Part shown: in pieces, positions 15,559 to 24,700 of the stretch
Numbering within the stretch: position 1 is the stretch's first letter
How the letters are laid out: every line of letters starts with the position of its first letter
NCBI GenBank assembly: GCA_947644195.1
Contig: CANRZB010000018.1
Span: 1-55,499, forward strand
Length of the DNA: 55,499 nucleotides
Source of the DNA: an uncultured Clostridium sp.
Lineage (GTDB): Bacteria; Bacillota; Clostridia; Lachnospirales; Lachnospiraceae
Direction of reading: 5' to 3'
The notes under the pieces: model-generated
Told to the model about the DNA's origin: nothing
The model's input: the letters and a program-made list of their open reading frames with translations, nothing else
Database searches by the model: none
Position numbers and translations under genes: made by a program

Positions 15559-16449
15559 ATGAAACGAAACCAATCTATTCCTTTTATCAAACATGCCCTG
15601 CCCTATTTTGAGCAGTTTACATTACACATCAATGCTTCTAATATTTCCTCACATGCAGGAGAAGCAGCTTTTTTTATCATCCTTTCCTTTTTCCCGTTTA
15701 CCATGTTTCTCTGTTCCCTGGTACGGCTTACCCCTCTGACAAAGGATATTCTGATTAAAGCAATTCAGGCTGTATTTCCAACTTCCTTTCACAATTATCT
15801 AGGACAGTTAATCAATGAAATCTACAACCATTATTCGACTGCCATCCTGTCCCTGACGATTATTACTGCCATCTGGCTGGGTTCCAAAGCATTTATGTCT
15901 TTGATCCGGGGGTTAAACGACATGTATCAGATCTCAGAATCCCGCAATTTTATTCGGGTACGTATCCTTTCCGTAGTGTATACCGCCCTCTTTGCCGTAT
16001 TGATTTTGGTTACCCTGATTATTCTGGTATTTGGAAATACACTTTATTACCATTTCTGCTCCCAATTTCCCTGGCTACATGATACCCTGTTATCCATTAT
16101 CAGCGTCCGTTCCATTGTCTGCTTCCTGATCATGCTTTTGTTTTTTACGGTAATGTATATCCTGCTCCCGAACCACAAGGCAAATAAGCAGGTATCTCCT
16201 GCATACCGGGCGGGATTTCTCTCTCAGCTTCCGGGCGGGCTCATCACAACAACCGGATGGATCCTATTCGCCTATCTATATTCCTACTATGTCGATCATC
16301 TCAGCAATTACAGTTTCTTCTATGGCACAATGACCACCATCGCCCTGTTAATGGTATGGCTGTATGCCTGCATGTATTTGCTCTTTCTAGGCGCTGTTAT
16401 CAATCATTTACTAATGGACTTTGAAGCCACTTCACAGCCGGAAAAATAA
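15559..16449 (+). CDS. YihY/virulence factor BrkB family membrane protein
   Basis: An integral membrane protein of about 296 residues. ATG 15559 (MKRNQSIPF) is preferred because GGAGA lies 5-6 bases upstream; in-frame starts at 15547 and 15448 lack good sites. Landmarks: ISSHAGEAAFFIILSFFPF at the first membrane segment (the family's conserved A-F-x-F-P pattern), WLGSKAFMSLIRGLNDMYQI after the second or third, and GFLSQLPGGLITTTGWILFAYL with a final SFFYGTMTTIALLMVWLY. About six membrane helices are expected. Function in the family is unsettled (envelope-related, often mislabelled ribonuclease BN). Its 3' end overlaps the convergent spoIID-like gene by 46 bases. Confidence 0.88.
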   Translation: MKRNQSIPFIKHALPYFEQFTLHINASNISSHAGEAAFFIILSFFPFTMFLCSLVRLTPLTKDILIKAIQAVFPTSFHNYLGQLINEIYNHYSTAILSLTIITAIWLGSKAFMSLIRGLNDMYQISESRNFIRVRILSVVYTALFAVLILVTLIILVFGNTLYYHFCSQFPWLHDTLLSIISVRSIVCFLIMLLFFTVMYILLPNHKANKQVSPAYRAGFLSQLPGGLITTTGWILFAYLYSYYVDHLSNYSFFYGTMTTIALLMVWLYACMYLLFLGAVINHLLMDFEATSQPEK

Positions 16450-17942
16450 TACTGTAAAATATCCCGATAGGATTTCCCCTGTTCCGCCATCTCACTTGCA
16501 CCACACTGGCTCATTCCGGTTCCATGTCCACATCCTCCACCATGAATCTCATATGCCGGATTCCCGGCAGTATCCGTAACCCGATCCATATAAAAAGCTG
16601 CACTGGGCAGCAATGCCATCGTTGTCTCTCCCCCGCCATAATGAATCTTGGCGCTTCCGGGTGACAATACTTTTCGAATATTATACTGGCCACATACTTT
16701 GATGACATGTTCCGATCCAACCAATGCCAATGCAGTAATTAAACCGCTCTTTCCCCTGCTCTCAATCCGTATCTTGCGCAATTTCCCCAGAGGCTGTAAC
16801 GTCTGTTTCCGATATTTCCCTGCATTGTCCTGCACCAGTACCATGGATGGATTCGTCTGATAACAACTTTGCAATACGGCATCCATCCCCTGTTCCAATG
16901 ATGACAGCGATACAGTAACATTCCAGCGATACCAGTCCGCCCCCTTGTCATAGGTGACCGCCGTATCCTGCGATAAAAACCTGCGAAAAGCTGCATCCTG
17001 CGATAAATCCCTGTCCGAGCCATTTTCCCGTCCCTCCGTCTGCATACAGCTCTGTAGATGAGATACTTCTGACGGCGTATTCCAAACTTCTTTGCCACTG
17101 GCGCTCTTTCCCCAGGACGTAGAATAATAGTAAGTCGTTACCGGCTTCCCTCCCTGCACTACCATCTCGCCCGAAGTGTCTTTCACAGCCTTTCTAGAAC
17201 GCTTATCCTCCGGAATATTGTTATACACCTGACAGGCGGTACTATCATCCAGGTCCGCACCATATTCCCTGAAACGGTCCGACCGCATCTGATGGTAGGC
17301 ATAGGTCCGGGCACACACAGCCTGTGCTTTTAACGCTTCCATGTCATGTCCCGTCGATAACTCACTGGGTACCACAGCATATAAATATTCCCGCAAAGAC
17401 AACTCATTAATTATAGTAAAGCCCTGCTTGTTCTGCTTTAACTCTAATTTACCCCGATACTTGGGATGACGGTTCTGCCTGGTAATGGAACACACCTGGA
17501 TCTTTTCGCCCTCTGCTGCCTCGATCAACAATCTTCCAGAATATTTCTGCCCTTTTTGGAACGTTATCTTTTTCCCCGCAGGGTATTTTTTGATCTCTTT
17601 CCCCTCAGATACCGTCAATTCCCCGGTCCCCTGCACAGTAACCAGATCATGAAATACTCCGGTAAAACCAGTGGTAGAGAGTAAGATCCTGGTCTTCTGC
17701 CCGTCAATGGTTTCCCCCTGCGCTTTCGTAACAGGATTGGTTGGTTCCGGCTTCCCGGTCTGAGAGATCAAGAATTCCTCCTGGAGCAAGACCGTTTTCT
17801 CCCGATGCAGTGTAATATCTCCCCGGCGGTATGCGTCTGCCACCAGAATCCCCAGCACCAGAACAGACAGGACCATTATCTTCCTCCATTTTTTCTGCTC
17901 TTTCTTTGCCCGCCTCTTACGTTTCTGTCTTGGTCTCTGCAA
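16404..17942 (-). CDS. SpoIID/LytB domain protein (sporulation-type peptidoglycan lytic enzyme)
   Basis: 512 residues with a very basic cytoplasmic tail, one membrane anchor (IMVLSVLVLGILVADAY, about 22-38), then an extracellular part. Residues about 185-480 form the SpoIID domain: YAVVPSELSTGHDMEALKAQAVCARTYA contains the catalytic Glu region, and the C-terminal GGGCGHGTGMSQCGASEMA is the family signature. SpoIID-type enzymes cleave glycan strands stripped of peptides during engulfment; LytB relatives act in vegetative cells. It is longer than SpoIID (about 340) because of an N-terminal strand-rich region. The TTG start at 17942 keeps the basic tail; an ATG at 17876 with GGAGG six bases upstream is an alternative. 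Confidence 0.88.
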   Translation of the reverse strand: MQRPRQKRKRRAKKEQKKWRKIMVLSVLVLGILVADAYRRGDITLHREKTVLLQEEFLISQTGKPEPTNPVTKAQGETIDGQKTRILLSTTGFTGVFHDLVTVQGTGELTVSEGKEIKKYPAGKKITFQKGQKYSGRLLIEAAEGEKIQVCSITRQNRHPKYRGKLELKQNKQGFTIINELSLREYLYAVVPSELSTGHDMEALKAQAVCARTYAYHQMRSDRFREYGADLDDSTACQVYNNIPEDKRSRKAVKDTSGEMVVQGGKPVTTYYYSTSWGKSASGKEVWNTPSEVSHLQSCMQTEGRENGSDRDLSQDAAFRRFLSQDTAVTYDKGADWYRWNVTVSLSSLEQGMDAVLQSCYQTNPSMVLVQDNAGKYRKQTLQPLGKLRKIRIESRGKSGLITALALVGSEHVIKVCGQYNIRKVLSPGSAKIHYGGGETTMALLPSAAFYMDRVTDTAGNPAYEIHGGGCGHGTGMSQCGASEMAEQGKSYRDILQYYFSGCEVASKSISK

Positions 17943-18038
17943 GTCAACACCCTCTTTTCCTGTATTTTATAGCTGGCACAAACCACTTAGCAGTATCCCA
18001 TTTAATATATTTCTTACCGTTAGAAGGTAGAACTAGCA

Positions 18039-18068
18039 ACGGACCCTGCACAAGAGCACAGAGTCCGT
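18039..18068 (-). terminator. Possible terminator of the Gld-like ABC operon
   Basis: ACGGAC (18039-18044) and GTCCGT (18063-18068) form the outer stem with some inner CTG/CAG pairing. The downstream minus-strand sequence is not T-rich, so it is only a candidate. Confidence 0.35.
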
Positions 18069-18083
18069 CGAATCATACAAACA

Positions 18084-19634
18084 TTATTCCTGAGTTGGTG
18101 GTTCCGTTTCTTTGGCTTTAGCCTCTTCTACTGTTTCTGCCGATAAAAGTTGATCCATAGCCTGCTCCACCACGTTCATATCCACCAGGAAATTACAGAT
18201 GCCATCCTGCTCCACCCGGTAAAAATTATTTCCGTCGTATGGTAGGAACTTTAGGTGATACTCGTGCTTATCTGTCACAATCGTCATGGAAGCCTGCGCC
18301 TTCTGCCCCTGCCCTTTGGTAGCATCTTCCCTTTCTCTGCTGTATACCAGCCCATCAAATACAGAATGATAGACATCCTGGAAAGAATATTCATCCAACT
18401 CTGTTTTTCCATCCAGGAGAATGGTGTAATCATATACGGTACTGCCATCTTCCGAGATCCCGTTCTCCACCTCTTTTTTCGTCACCTGAATCTGATGTTC
18501 CTGTCCCTGCTTGTTCGTGAAGCGAATTTCCTTCAGTGTCTCCATGACCGGCTTGTGGAGCTGTCTATAGACATAGGCAAATGCATCCAGGTCTACCAGG
18601 GCATCAATCGCTTCCACAGGCATCAGATAAATCCCGTCACTTCCGTCAATAGATACAAAATAATGATCTTCCTTGTCATTCAGAGAACCAATGGAGATCT
18701 GGTAATGATGCGGTGTCCTGGTTTGCGAATCTTCCGTTTCCTCCTGACTGCCATCCGAAGTCTCATCTATTTCTACCGTATCATAATCTACATCCAAAAC
18801 ATACTGCGGCTCTGCCAGGCCATACTGCCGTAACAACTTTGGCGTAGAACGGTACACTACTCCTTCCGAGGGCTCCAGATCCGTCAGTTCTGCAAACAAT
18901 GTCTGTAACGCCTCCTGGGAACCTGGCACCGTCTTCTGATATGGCTTGGTAATATCCCATCCTTCCACATCAGAAAATTCTGCTTCCGTCTCACTATATT
19001 TTGCAGCAAACGCTTTCCCCTTTGCCGGCTTCAGCTCAAATCCAGTAACATACTCTGCGGTAACGGCTGGTGGTTCTGGTATTTCCATCATCTCATTCCG
19101 GGTATAATCAAAATAATCCGTCAAATTAGAGGCAATCACGTATACCGGACCCGCCTGGTCCACATAAGCGTAACAACCACCGGCAGCTACAGATTCCTCC
19201 CCAATTACCAAACGCTTTTTCTCCCCGGACTGATTCGTTAGTTCAATGGTATAAAGTGGCTTGTCAAGAGTATACTCCGACAAACTCTCCGGCTCCTTAA
19301 CCACAAGCTGGGTCGCCGTCAATGTTCCCGCTTCTTCCGTCATCTCCTGCACATATTCCTGATTTACCGGAAAGTCCGGGTCCAAGGAGTCCTTCCAACG
19401 CTCCCCATCCTTTTTTAGCGTCATTTCCTGACTGCTGTTCTTAAAATATATCTGGGTAATTTCCTCTTCTTTCATGGAATAAAGCGTAATCTCTTCTGCT
19501 TCCTGTTCCTTCTCTGCCTCCTGTTTTTCCCGTTTTGTCTGCTGCTTTGACAACACGGCATAGCCCACGCCAGACGCAGCCAAAACTACCACCAGAATCA
19601 GAATTGTAATCAACTGTCTCTTCTTCTTGGACAT
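18084..19634 (-). CDS. DUF4340 domain-containing lipid-anchored/membrane protein of the Gld-like ABC operon
   Basis: 516 residues. An N-terminal membrane anchor (LITILILVVVLAASGVGYAVL) follows a short Lys/Arg-rich start; the rest is outside the membrane. Sequence blocks IYFKNSSQEMTLKKDGERW, YGLAEPQYVLDVDY and IGSLNDKEDHYFVSIDGSDGIYLM fit the DUF4340 repeat unit, in which strands describe a change in side-chain environment. DUF4340 genes regularly sit behind GldG-like genes, as here. Biochemical function is unknown; a role as the extracytoplasmic partner of the transporter is inferred. RBS GTAGGAGAG. The gap to the upstream gene is 69 bases. Confidence 0.82.
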   Translation of the reverse strand: MSKKKRQLITILILVVVLAASGVGYAVLSKQQTKREKQEAEKEQEAEEITLYSMKEEEITQIYFKNSSQEMTLKKDGERWKDSLDPDFPVNQEYVQEMTEEAGTLTATQLVVKEPESLSEYTLDKPLYTIELTNQSGEKKRLVIGEESVAAGGCYAYVDQAGPVYVIASNLTDYFDYTRNEMMEIPEPPAVTAEYVTGFELKPAKGKAFAAKYSETEAEFSDVEGWDITKPYQKTVPGSQEALQTLFAELTDLEPSEGVVYRSTPKLLRQYGLAEPQYVLDVDYDTVEIDETSDGSQEETEDSQTRTPHHYQISIGSLNDKEDHYFVSIDGSDGIYLMPVEAIDALVDLDAFAYVYRQLHKPVMETLKEIRFTNKQGQEHQIQVTKKEVENGISEDGSTVYDYTILLDGKTELDEYSFQDVYHSVFDGLVYSREREDATKGQGQKAQASMTIVTDKHEYHLKFLPYDGNNFYRVEQDGICNFLVDMNVVEQAMDQLLSAETVEEAKAKETEPPTQE

Positions 19635-19703
19635 CTCTCCTACCTCATTTCACAAATTCTAACGCATTGGTACTATTACATCGCAAATTAAGTGTTTGAT
19701 GTA

Positions 19704-21416
19704 CTAACCCCGGCGCCGCATCATCCAGATCACAAAACCAAAGATCAGAATCGCAAGCGGTAGCAGAATAATCAATACAGCCGCCCAGACCATCTGTGTC
19801 GGTATTGATAAAGAAATATAGGAATAATCCAAACTCTTTGCATCAATCGCTACTTTTTGGATATCGGTCTGCAGCATACTTCCCACCGCAGTTTTAATCA
19901 GATCTCCATTTTCCAGTTTATTGGTGGAAACATATTCCTCCACAAAGATATCCGCAGAAGCAAAGACGAAAAGTTTGGTCTCCTCGTCCCCCACCGCTTC
20001 CGTCGCAGAAATACCAGCGGCAAACGGTCCATCAATATCCCCGGATTCCTTTTCTGAACTTCCACTGGAAGGATCCAGTTTCAGATAGGAGCCCTCCGAC
20101 GTAGTCATCAGTTCCTCCAATCTCAAAGAACTGCGGATCTCAGACATGGTATCTAACCGGATCGCATTTGGCACAATAAAATATCCGTTTAACTTTGACA
20201 ACAATTCACTGCTGCCCAGGGTTGGCACGATATAATTTGGATAATAGTAATAATTACCTGAGGTCTCACACACAATTCCCTGCGTGCTCTGGATACCGTA
20301 GTATTCCAGTATTTCTTCCATATTTGGCTGCTTCGGAGACTGCGCGCTATATTCCATGTTGATAATGGCATCCCCACCAGCCTTTAGATATTCTAACACC
20401 ATGGTCTTTTCATGATCTGTCAGATCAGAGGTTGGACCATTAAAATACAGAACATCACAATCTTCCGGTATGGCTGTCGCTGTCAGAAGCGCCAAATCCT
20501 CCGTGTCAATATTCAGCTTGCTATAGGCAGCATTGATTGTGTCCGCAATCGGTTGCTCCCCATGCCCGCTAACCACATACATCTTCGTTTTCGTTTCTGC
20601 CAATACTCCCTGGATCGCAGAAGTGATCTGTCCCTCCACATCCAGAAAATAATTTCCCTGGCTGTAAGGGTTATAACCATCATTTTGGCTGTAGTACATT
20701 TCCCCGGCCGAAACATATTTGGATGATCCGGTTTCTTCATTGACAACAATCACATCATTCAACGATACTTCATCCGTTATATTATTCTTGGATGCAAAGG
20801 CAGGATTAACCACCGGATCAACTTTGTGGATAGAAATCTTATTCGATGCCTTGGCATACTGCTCCAAAACATTCTCGATATAGTCCATCTCATTACCAGA
20901 AGTTACCATGTAGTTTAAGGTAATCTTTTTATCATTCTTCTTTAATACCTCTTTGGTATCCTTTGACAACGTAAACAGACTGCCCTTACTCAAATCGGTA
21001 GAAAGATCCAATTTAGAAAACATCAAATTGATCACTACCACAATTGCAATGACCAATACTGTGATAAAGGTACTGTATGCGCCGGACTGAAACTGACGGG
21101 AAGTAAATGATTTCCGAATCCGTACTGATTTTTTCTGCTTCTGACCCGAATCTTTCCCGGTTCCATCCATCGGTTTTTCTTCTCCAACAGCCAGATTTCC
21201 CTCTGCCGAATCTGCCACTTTATCCATTCCCAGATCCTCCGATGTAGTAAAATCTTCTGTTCCGTTCTGCAGTTCCACAGTTTCTTTGCCCCCTGCTAAA
21301 TTTGCTGACACTTCCATCGTGTCTCTGTCTTCTGCCGCACCCTGCTCATTCTCTATTCCGGTAAGATTTTCCTGCTGTGCAGTCTTTTCATCAATCTCTT
21401 TCATGTCCTTACTCAT
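19704..21416 (-). CDS. GldG-family ABC transporter auxiliary (intraflagellar-transport-like domain) protein
   Basis: 570 residues. The first 110 are acidic and low-complexity (many Glu/Asp/Thr) and probably disordered in the cytoplasm, an unusual addition. A membrane segment (TFITVLVIAIVVVINLMF) is followed by the GldG-type extracellular domain: KGSLFTLSKDTKEVLKK, INYMVTSGNEMDYIENVL-like strands, MYVVSGHGEQPI, and DVLYFNGPTSDLTDHEKTMVLEYLKAGGDAIIN, matching the ABC-type uncharacterised transport (PF09822) fold. A C-terminal membrane helix (MVWAAVLIILLPLAILIFGF) ends in basic residues. In Bacteroidetes GldG works with GldA and GldF in gliding; here only the module is shared. Confidence 0.87.
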   Translation of the reverse strand: MSKDMKEIDEKTAQQENLTGIENEQGAAEDRDTMEVSANLAGGKETVELQNGTEDFTTSEDLGMDKVADSAEGNLAVGEEKPMDGTGKDSGQKQKKSVRIRKSFTSRQFQSGAYSTFITVLVIAIVVVINLMFSKLDLSTDLSKGSLFTLSKDTKEVLKKNDKKITLNYMVTSGNEMDYIENVLEQYAKASNKISIHKVDPVVNPAFASKNNITDEVSLNDVIVVNEETGSSKYVSAGEMYYSQNDGYNPYSQGNYFLDVEGQITSAIQGVLAETKTKMYVVSGHGEQPIADTINAAYSKLNIDTEDLALLTATAIPEDCDVLYFNGPTSDLTDHEKTMVLEYLKAGGDAIINMEYSAQSPKQPNMEEILEYYGIQSTQGIVCETSGNYYYYPNYIVPTLGSSELLSKLNGYFIVPNAIRLDTMSEIRSSLRLEELMTTSEGSYLKLDPSSGSSEKESGDIDGPFAAGISATEAVGDEETKLFVFASADIFVEEYVSTNKLENGDLIKTAVGSMLQTDIQKVAIDAKSLDYSYISLSIPTQMVWAAVLIILLPLAILIFGFVIWMMRRRG

Positions 21417-21432
21417 TTCGCATCCTCCTTTC

Positions 21433-22299
21433 TTAGCTGAATCTCTTCTTTTTGATGACCTGAATGGTCAGGAATATAAAGATAAATACAACACTGAGAT
21501 AATAGACAATCGCATCGTATTTCAGAATTCCCAACTCAAAATCAGCATAGCGGGAAGATACCACAAAGATATCTGCCACTTTGGATAAGAGATTCTCAAA
21601 AAGGGAGGATTTCACAATATAGATTCCCCAGATAACCGCTTCTCCCACCACTGCCAACACTCCAGTTACAATGATGTTTTTCATCGTGTTATACACGATC
21701 ACACACACGACCACCCAAAGTACAGCCAGCATAACTGCCTGAGAAAGCGAATCACTCGGAAGCATGGTAGCAATACTACTCAACATATTACTTAACAATA
21801 ACACAATAAAAGACACTACCGCTGCAATTACCTGGCTCTCCGTCAAAGAGGAAATAAACAAGCCAATGGCGATATTCGCCGCTCCCAGCAAATAAAATCC
21901 AATGATACTGCTATAGGCCAGCGACAAACGGACCCCGTCCCCATAGGAACGAATCAGCAGTGGATAGAGTGAAATCACCAACACACCAATGGTAAATAAT
22001 GCCATCACTGCCAGATATTTCCCGATTATAACCCTGGTCAGCGAGATTGGCGCCGTATACAACAACTGGTCTGTCTTCTGTTTGTTTTCCTCTGCCACAA
22101 TACGCATCGTCAAAATCGGAATCAGAATGACATAGATAAAAGTAAGATTTCCGAGCGTTGCCTCAAAGTTCCCAATTCCCTGGCTCAAATTGCCTGCCCA
22201 GGTATATAATCCAATGATGGCCAGAAAAAATGCCAAAAAGACGAAACCAACCATCGAATAAAAATATTGTTTTAATTCTTTTTTAATTATGGCTATCAT
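21433..22299 (-). CDS. ABC-2 type transporter permease, GldF-like
   Basis: 288 residues with about six membrane helices. The N-terminus IAIIKKELKQYFYSMVGFVF is the amphipathic elbow and first helix of ABC-2 permeases. TLGNLTFIYVILIPILTMRIVAEE is the conserved coupling region after the second helix, followed by KQKTDQLLYTAPISLTRVIIGKY, a strong GldF-family match. Its start lies three bases from the stop of the upstream ATPase gene with AAGGAGG inside that gene's end, so the two are translationally coupled. It forms the membrane pore of the transporter; the substrate is unknown. Confidence 0.9.
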   Translation of the reverse strand: MIAIIKKELKQYFYSMVGFVFLAFFLAIIGLYTWAGNLSQGIGNFEATLGNLTFIYVILIPILTMRIVAEENKQKTDQLLYTAPISLTRVIIGKYLAVMALFTIGVLVISLYPLLIRSYGDGVRLSLAYSSIIGFYLLGAANIAIGLFISSLTESQVIAAVVSFIVLLLSNMLSSIATMLPSDSLSQAVMLAVLWVVVCVIVYNTMKNIIVTGVLAVVGEAVIWGIYIVKSSLFENLLSKVADIFVVSSRYADFELGILKYDAIVYYLSVVFIFIFLTIQVIKKKRFS

Positions 22300-22301
22300 G
22301 C

Positions 22302-23336
22302 TTACTGTTCCTCCTTCTGCACCGGTTCTGCTCCGTCATTCGACCCACTCTCTGCCTCGGCCCTTTTTTTCTGTCTGGCTTTCCTTCCTCCATATTGTCT
22401 GGAGCCATTTCCCGTCAACGCCAGGAACGCATCTTCCAGAGAAGCCGCCAACGGATGTATCTCATAAATCGGCAAGTCTGCTTTCGCCAAAGCGTAAAAT
22501 ACAGCTTCCCGAATATCACTCCCCTGCATGGCATAGAGTGTCATACCAACCGTACCTTCTTCATTCTGATCGTCATATTTGACATTCTTGATCCCGGATA
22601 TCGTTCGAAGTGCATTTTTAATCTCTTCCCGTTCCCCTTTTGCCACAAGATGGATCCCGTTTTTCTCCACCATCTGTTTCACCAGATTTTCCGGGGTATC
22701 TTCCGCAATCATCTGCCCCTCATTGATAATGATAATCTCATCACAAACCGCACTAATTTCCTGCATAATATGGGAGCTGAGCAGGATGGTATGTTTTTTA
22801 CTTAATTCACGGATCAGGTCTCTCATCTCTATGATCTGCTTCGGATCCAGGCCAACCGTCGGCTCATCCAATATCAAAATATCTGGATTTCCAACCATTG
22901 CAGCCGCTAACCCAACCCTTTGTTTATAACCTTTCGACAAATTACGGATCAAACGTTCTGAGACATCTAAAGTCCCTGTCTTACCCATAATATAATGTAC
23001 CTGCCTGGATCGTTCCTCTCGGGAAAGCCTCTTTAATTCTGCCACAAACTGCAGATATTCCCGCACTCTCAGATCAGGATATAACGGTGGAATCTCCGGC
23101 AAATAGCCAATGTTTTCTTTTGCCTTTTCCGGGTCGTCCTGCACATCCACCCCGTTTACCAGGATCGTTCCTTCCGTCGGCGCTGTATAACCGGTAATCA
23201 TATTCATCGTTGTGGATTTTCCGGCACCATTGGGTCCCAGGAAACCAACAATCTTACCGCTTTCCACCGTGAAAGTCAGATCGTTGACGGCTGCATGACT
23301 GCCATATCTCTTCACCAGATGTTTTACCTCAATCAA
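22302..23336 (-). CDS. ABC transporter ATP-binding protein, GldA-like
   Basis: 344 residues; the nucleotide-binding subunit. Walker A GPNGAGKST near residue 36, Q-loop in ENIGYLPEIPPLY, signature NLSKGYKQRVGLA, Walker B ILILDEPTVGLDP, and the H-loop at ILLSSHIMQE. A C-terminal DUF4162-like regulatory part (residues 215-310) ends in a Lys/Glu-rich tail. The likely start is TTG at 23336, with GGAGG eight bases upstream. First gene of a four-gene operon: ATPase, permease, GldG-like, DUF4340. Confidence 0.93.
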   Translation of the reverse strand: MIEVKHLVKRYGSHAAVNDLTFTVESGKIVGFLGPNGAGKSTTMNMITGYTAPTEGTILVNGVDVQDDPEKAKENIGYLPEIPPLYPDLRVREYLQFVAELKRLSREERSRQVHYIMGKTGTLDVSERLIRNLSKGYKQRVGLAAAMVGNPDILILDEPTVGLDPKQIIEMRDLIRELSKKHTILLSSHIMQEISAVCDEIIIINEGQMIAEDTPENLVKQMVEKNGIHLVAKGEREEIKNALRTISGIKNVKYDDQNEEGTVGMTLYAMQGSDIREAVFYALAKADLPIYEIHPLAASLEDAFLALTGNGSRQYGGRKARQKKRAEAESGSNDGAEPVQKEEQ

Positions 23337-23440
23337 TTTCTTTTCCTCCTACAATACATTTATCGAACGGATCCTGCTTACCATGCTATCCCTCCGCCCC
23401 TGATGGCACAACTTATTCTGTGATGTACCAGCCAGCTATT

Positions 23441-23446
23441 ACTATA
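23441..23446 (-). promoter_or_regulatory. Candidate extended -10 promoter of the ABC operon
   Basis: Minus-strand TATAGT preceded by TGC gives an extended -10 element about 105 bases before the TTG start; no good -35 was seen at 17 bases. Confidence 0.4.
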
Positions 23447-23502
23447 GCATGAGTTTGTGTACAAAACGTGTTCGATCCAAAGAGCGGACAGAAAAAATGC
23501 AT

Positions 23503-23536
23503 GGTAAAACGGGACAAGCGATACCGCTTGTCCCGT
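23503..23536 (-). terminator. Terminator of the cyclophilin gene
   Basis: Perfect 12 bp GC-rich stem (ACGGGACAAGCG with CGCTTGTCCCGT, 4-base loop), followed on the minus strand by TTTTACC and, slightly later, a T6 run. Confidence 0.85.
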
Positions 23537-23580
23537 CATGTAACAGAAATCATCGTTTCCTATTATTTTTCCACAAATCT

Positions 23581-24099
23581 CTACATGTGCTCTGGCTCTG
23601 GATAATCTACTCCAAAGGTATCTACGGTTACCTCCAGCATTACCTGTGGTTCCTCTGGACAGTCACCGGCGTCTGTCGGTGTCTCGGCGATAGCATCCAC
23701 AACCTCCTGTCCTTCGGTTACTTTACCAAACGCTGCATAAGCGCCATCCAGATGAGGCGAATCCTTATGCATAATAAAAAACTGGGACCCTGCGGAATCA
23801 GGCATCATAGAACGTGCCATTGACAAGACGCCCGCCGTATGTTTCAGATTATTTTCAACTCCATTCTGTGCAAACTCGCCCTTAATGTGATAACCCGGAC
23901 CGCCAGTTCCGATTCCGTCAGGATCGCCGCCCTGAATCATAAAACCTTTGATTACACGATGAAAAACCAGTCCATCGTAAAAACCTTTCTTGATGAGTGA
24001 CACGAAATTATAGACTGATTGCGGAGCGGTCTCTGGATATAATTCCAATGTGATTGTCCCCGCTGTCGTTTTCATTGTGACGATTGGATTCTGTGCCAT
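23581..24099 (-). CDS. Peptidyl-prolyl cis-trans isomerase, cyclophilin type
   Basis: 172 residues, cytoplasmic (no signal peptide). Catalytic landmarks: FHRVIKGFMIQGGDPDGIGTG holds the active Arg and the Gln/Gly loop, AGSQFFIMHKDSPHLDGAYAAFGKV holds the Phe and the loop near the Trp/His positions. EVTVDTFGVDYPEPEHM closes the barrel with a short acidic tail. It accelerates proline isomerisation during protein folding. RBS GAGAGGA. Monocistronic between cheY and the ABC operon. Confidence 0.95.
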   Translation of the reverse strand: MAQNPIVTMKTTAGTITLELYPETAPQSVYNFVSLIKKGFYDGLVFHRVIKGFMIQGGDPDGIGTGGPGYHIKGEFAQNGVENNLKHTAGVLSMARSMMPDSAGSQFFIMHKDSPHLDGAYAAFGKVTEGQEVVDAIAETPTDAGDCPEEPQVMLEVTVDTFGVDYPEPEHM

Positions 24100-24193
24100 A
24101 ATAGTTTGTCCTCTCTTTCCTATCCCATACTAAGCGTAAGTCCAGCGGCTTACTCTTGCATACTGCTTTTCGTCTGCAATTTCCCTTTTCCAT

Positions 24194-24228
24194 AAAAAGA
24201 GGACAATGTATCCATATGCATTGTCCCC
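24194..24228 (-). terminator. Terminator of cheY
   Basis: GGACAATG (24201-24208) pairs with CATTGTCC (24219-24226) around a 10-base loop, followed on the minus strand by CTTTTTATGG. Confidence 0.8.
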
Positions 24229-24250
24229 TATTTATGTACATGCCTAATCA

Positions 24251-24613
24251 TTAACCGATTACTTTCTTCACTGCCTCTAATACACGGTCCGCCTGGAATG
24301 GCTTAACAATAAAGTCCTTTGCTCCATTCTGGATTGCCTCAATAACCATTGCCTGCTGTCCCATTGCAGAACACATAATAACATTGGCTCCCCCGTCAAC
24401 TTCCTTGATCTTCTTTAAGGCCTGAATTCCATCCATTTCCGGCATGGTAATATCCAAGGTAACTAAATCCGGCTTTAACTCGGAAAACTTCTGTACAGCG
24501 ATCACGCCGTTTTCGGCTTCCCCTACCACGTTATAACCACCTTTTGTCAAGATATCCTTTACCATCATCCTCATGAATGCAGCATCATCAACAATTAAAA
24601 TATTATTTCCCAT
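24251..24613 (-). CDS. Single-domain response regulator, CheY-like
   Basis: A stand-alone receiver domain of 120 residues; the start at MGNNILIVDD is chosen because GGGAG lies 8 bases upstream (an in-frame extension upstream is spurious). It has the acidic pair IVDD, phosphoacceptor Asp in LVTLDITMPEMDG, the conserved Ser in MCSAMG and Lys in IVKPFQ. These match CheY/Spo0F-type regulators that pass phosphate or bind the flagellar motor. No kinase, CheB, CheC or motility gene lies in the window, so its partner is unknown. A consensus promoter drives it. Confidence 0.9.
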   Translation of the reverse strand: MGNNILIVDDAAFMRMMVKDILTKGGYNVVGEAENGVIAVQKFSELKPDLVTLDITMPEMDGIQALKKIKEVDGGANVIMCSAMGQQAMVIEAIQNGAKDFIVKPFQADRVLEAVKKVIG

Positions 24614-24700
24614 GGTCAATTCTCCCTTACAATATAGTATCAACTCTATATATGCTGAATCGTTTTGTATCCAAACACAACTCAGCATCCCGTTAGAGCC

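Noticed and set aside
18001-18083. Riboswitch between the SpoIID-like gene and the DUF4340 gene
   Set aside because: Only a short hairpin is present and the gap lies at the end of an operon, not at the start of a gene; it is better treated as a weak terminator.
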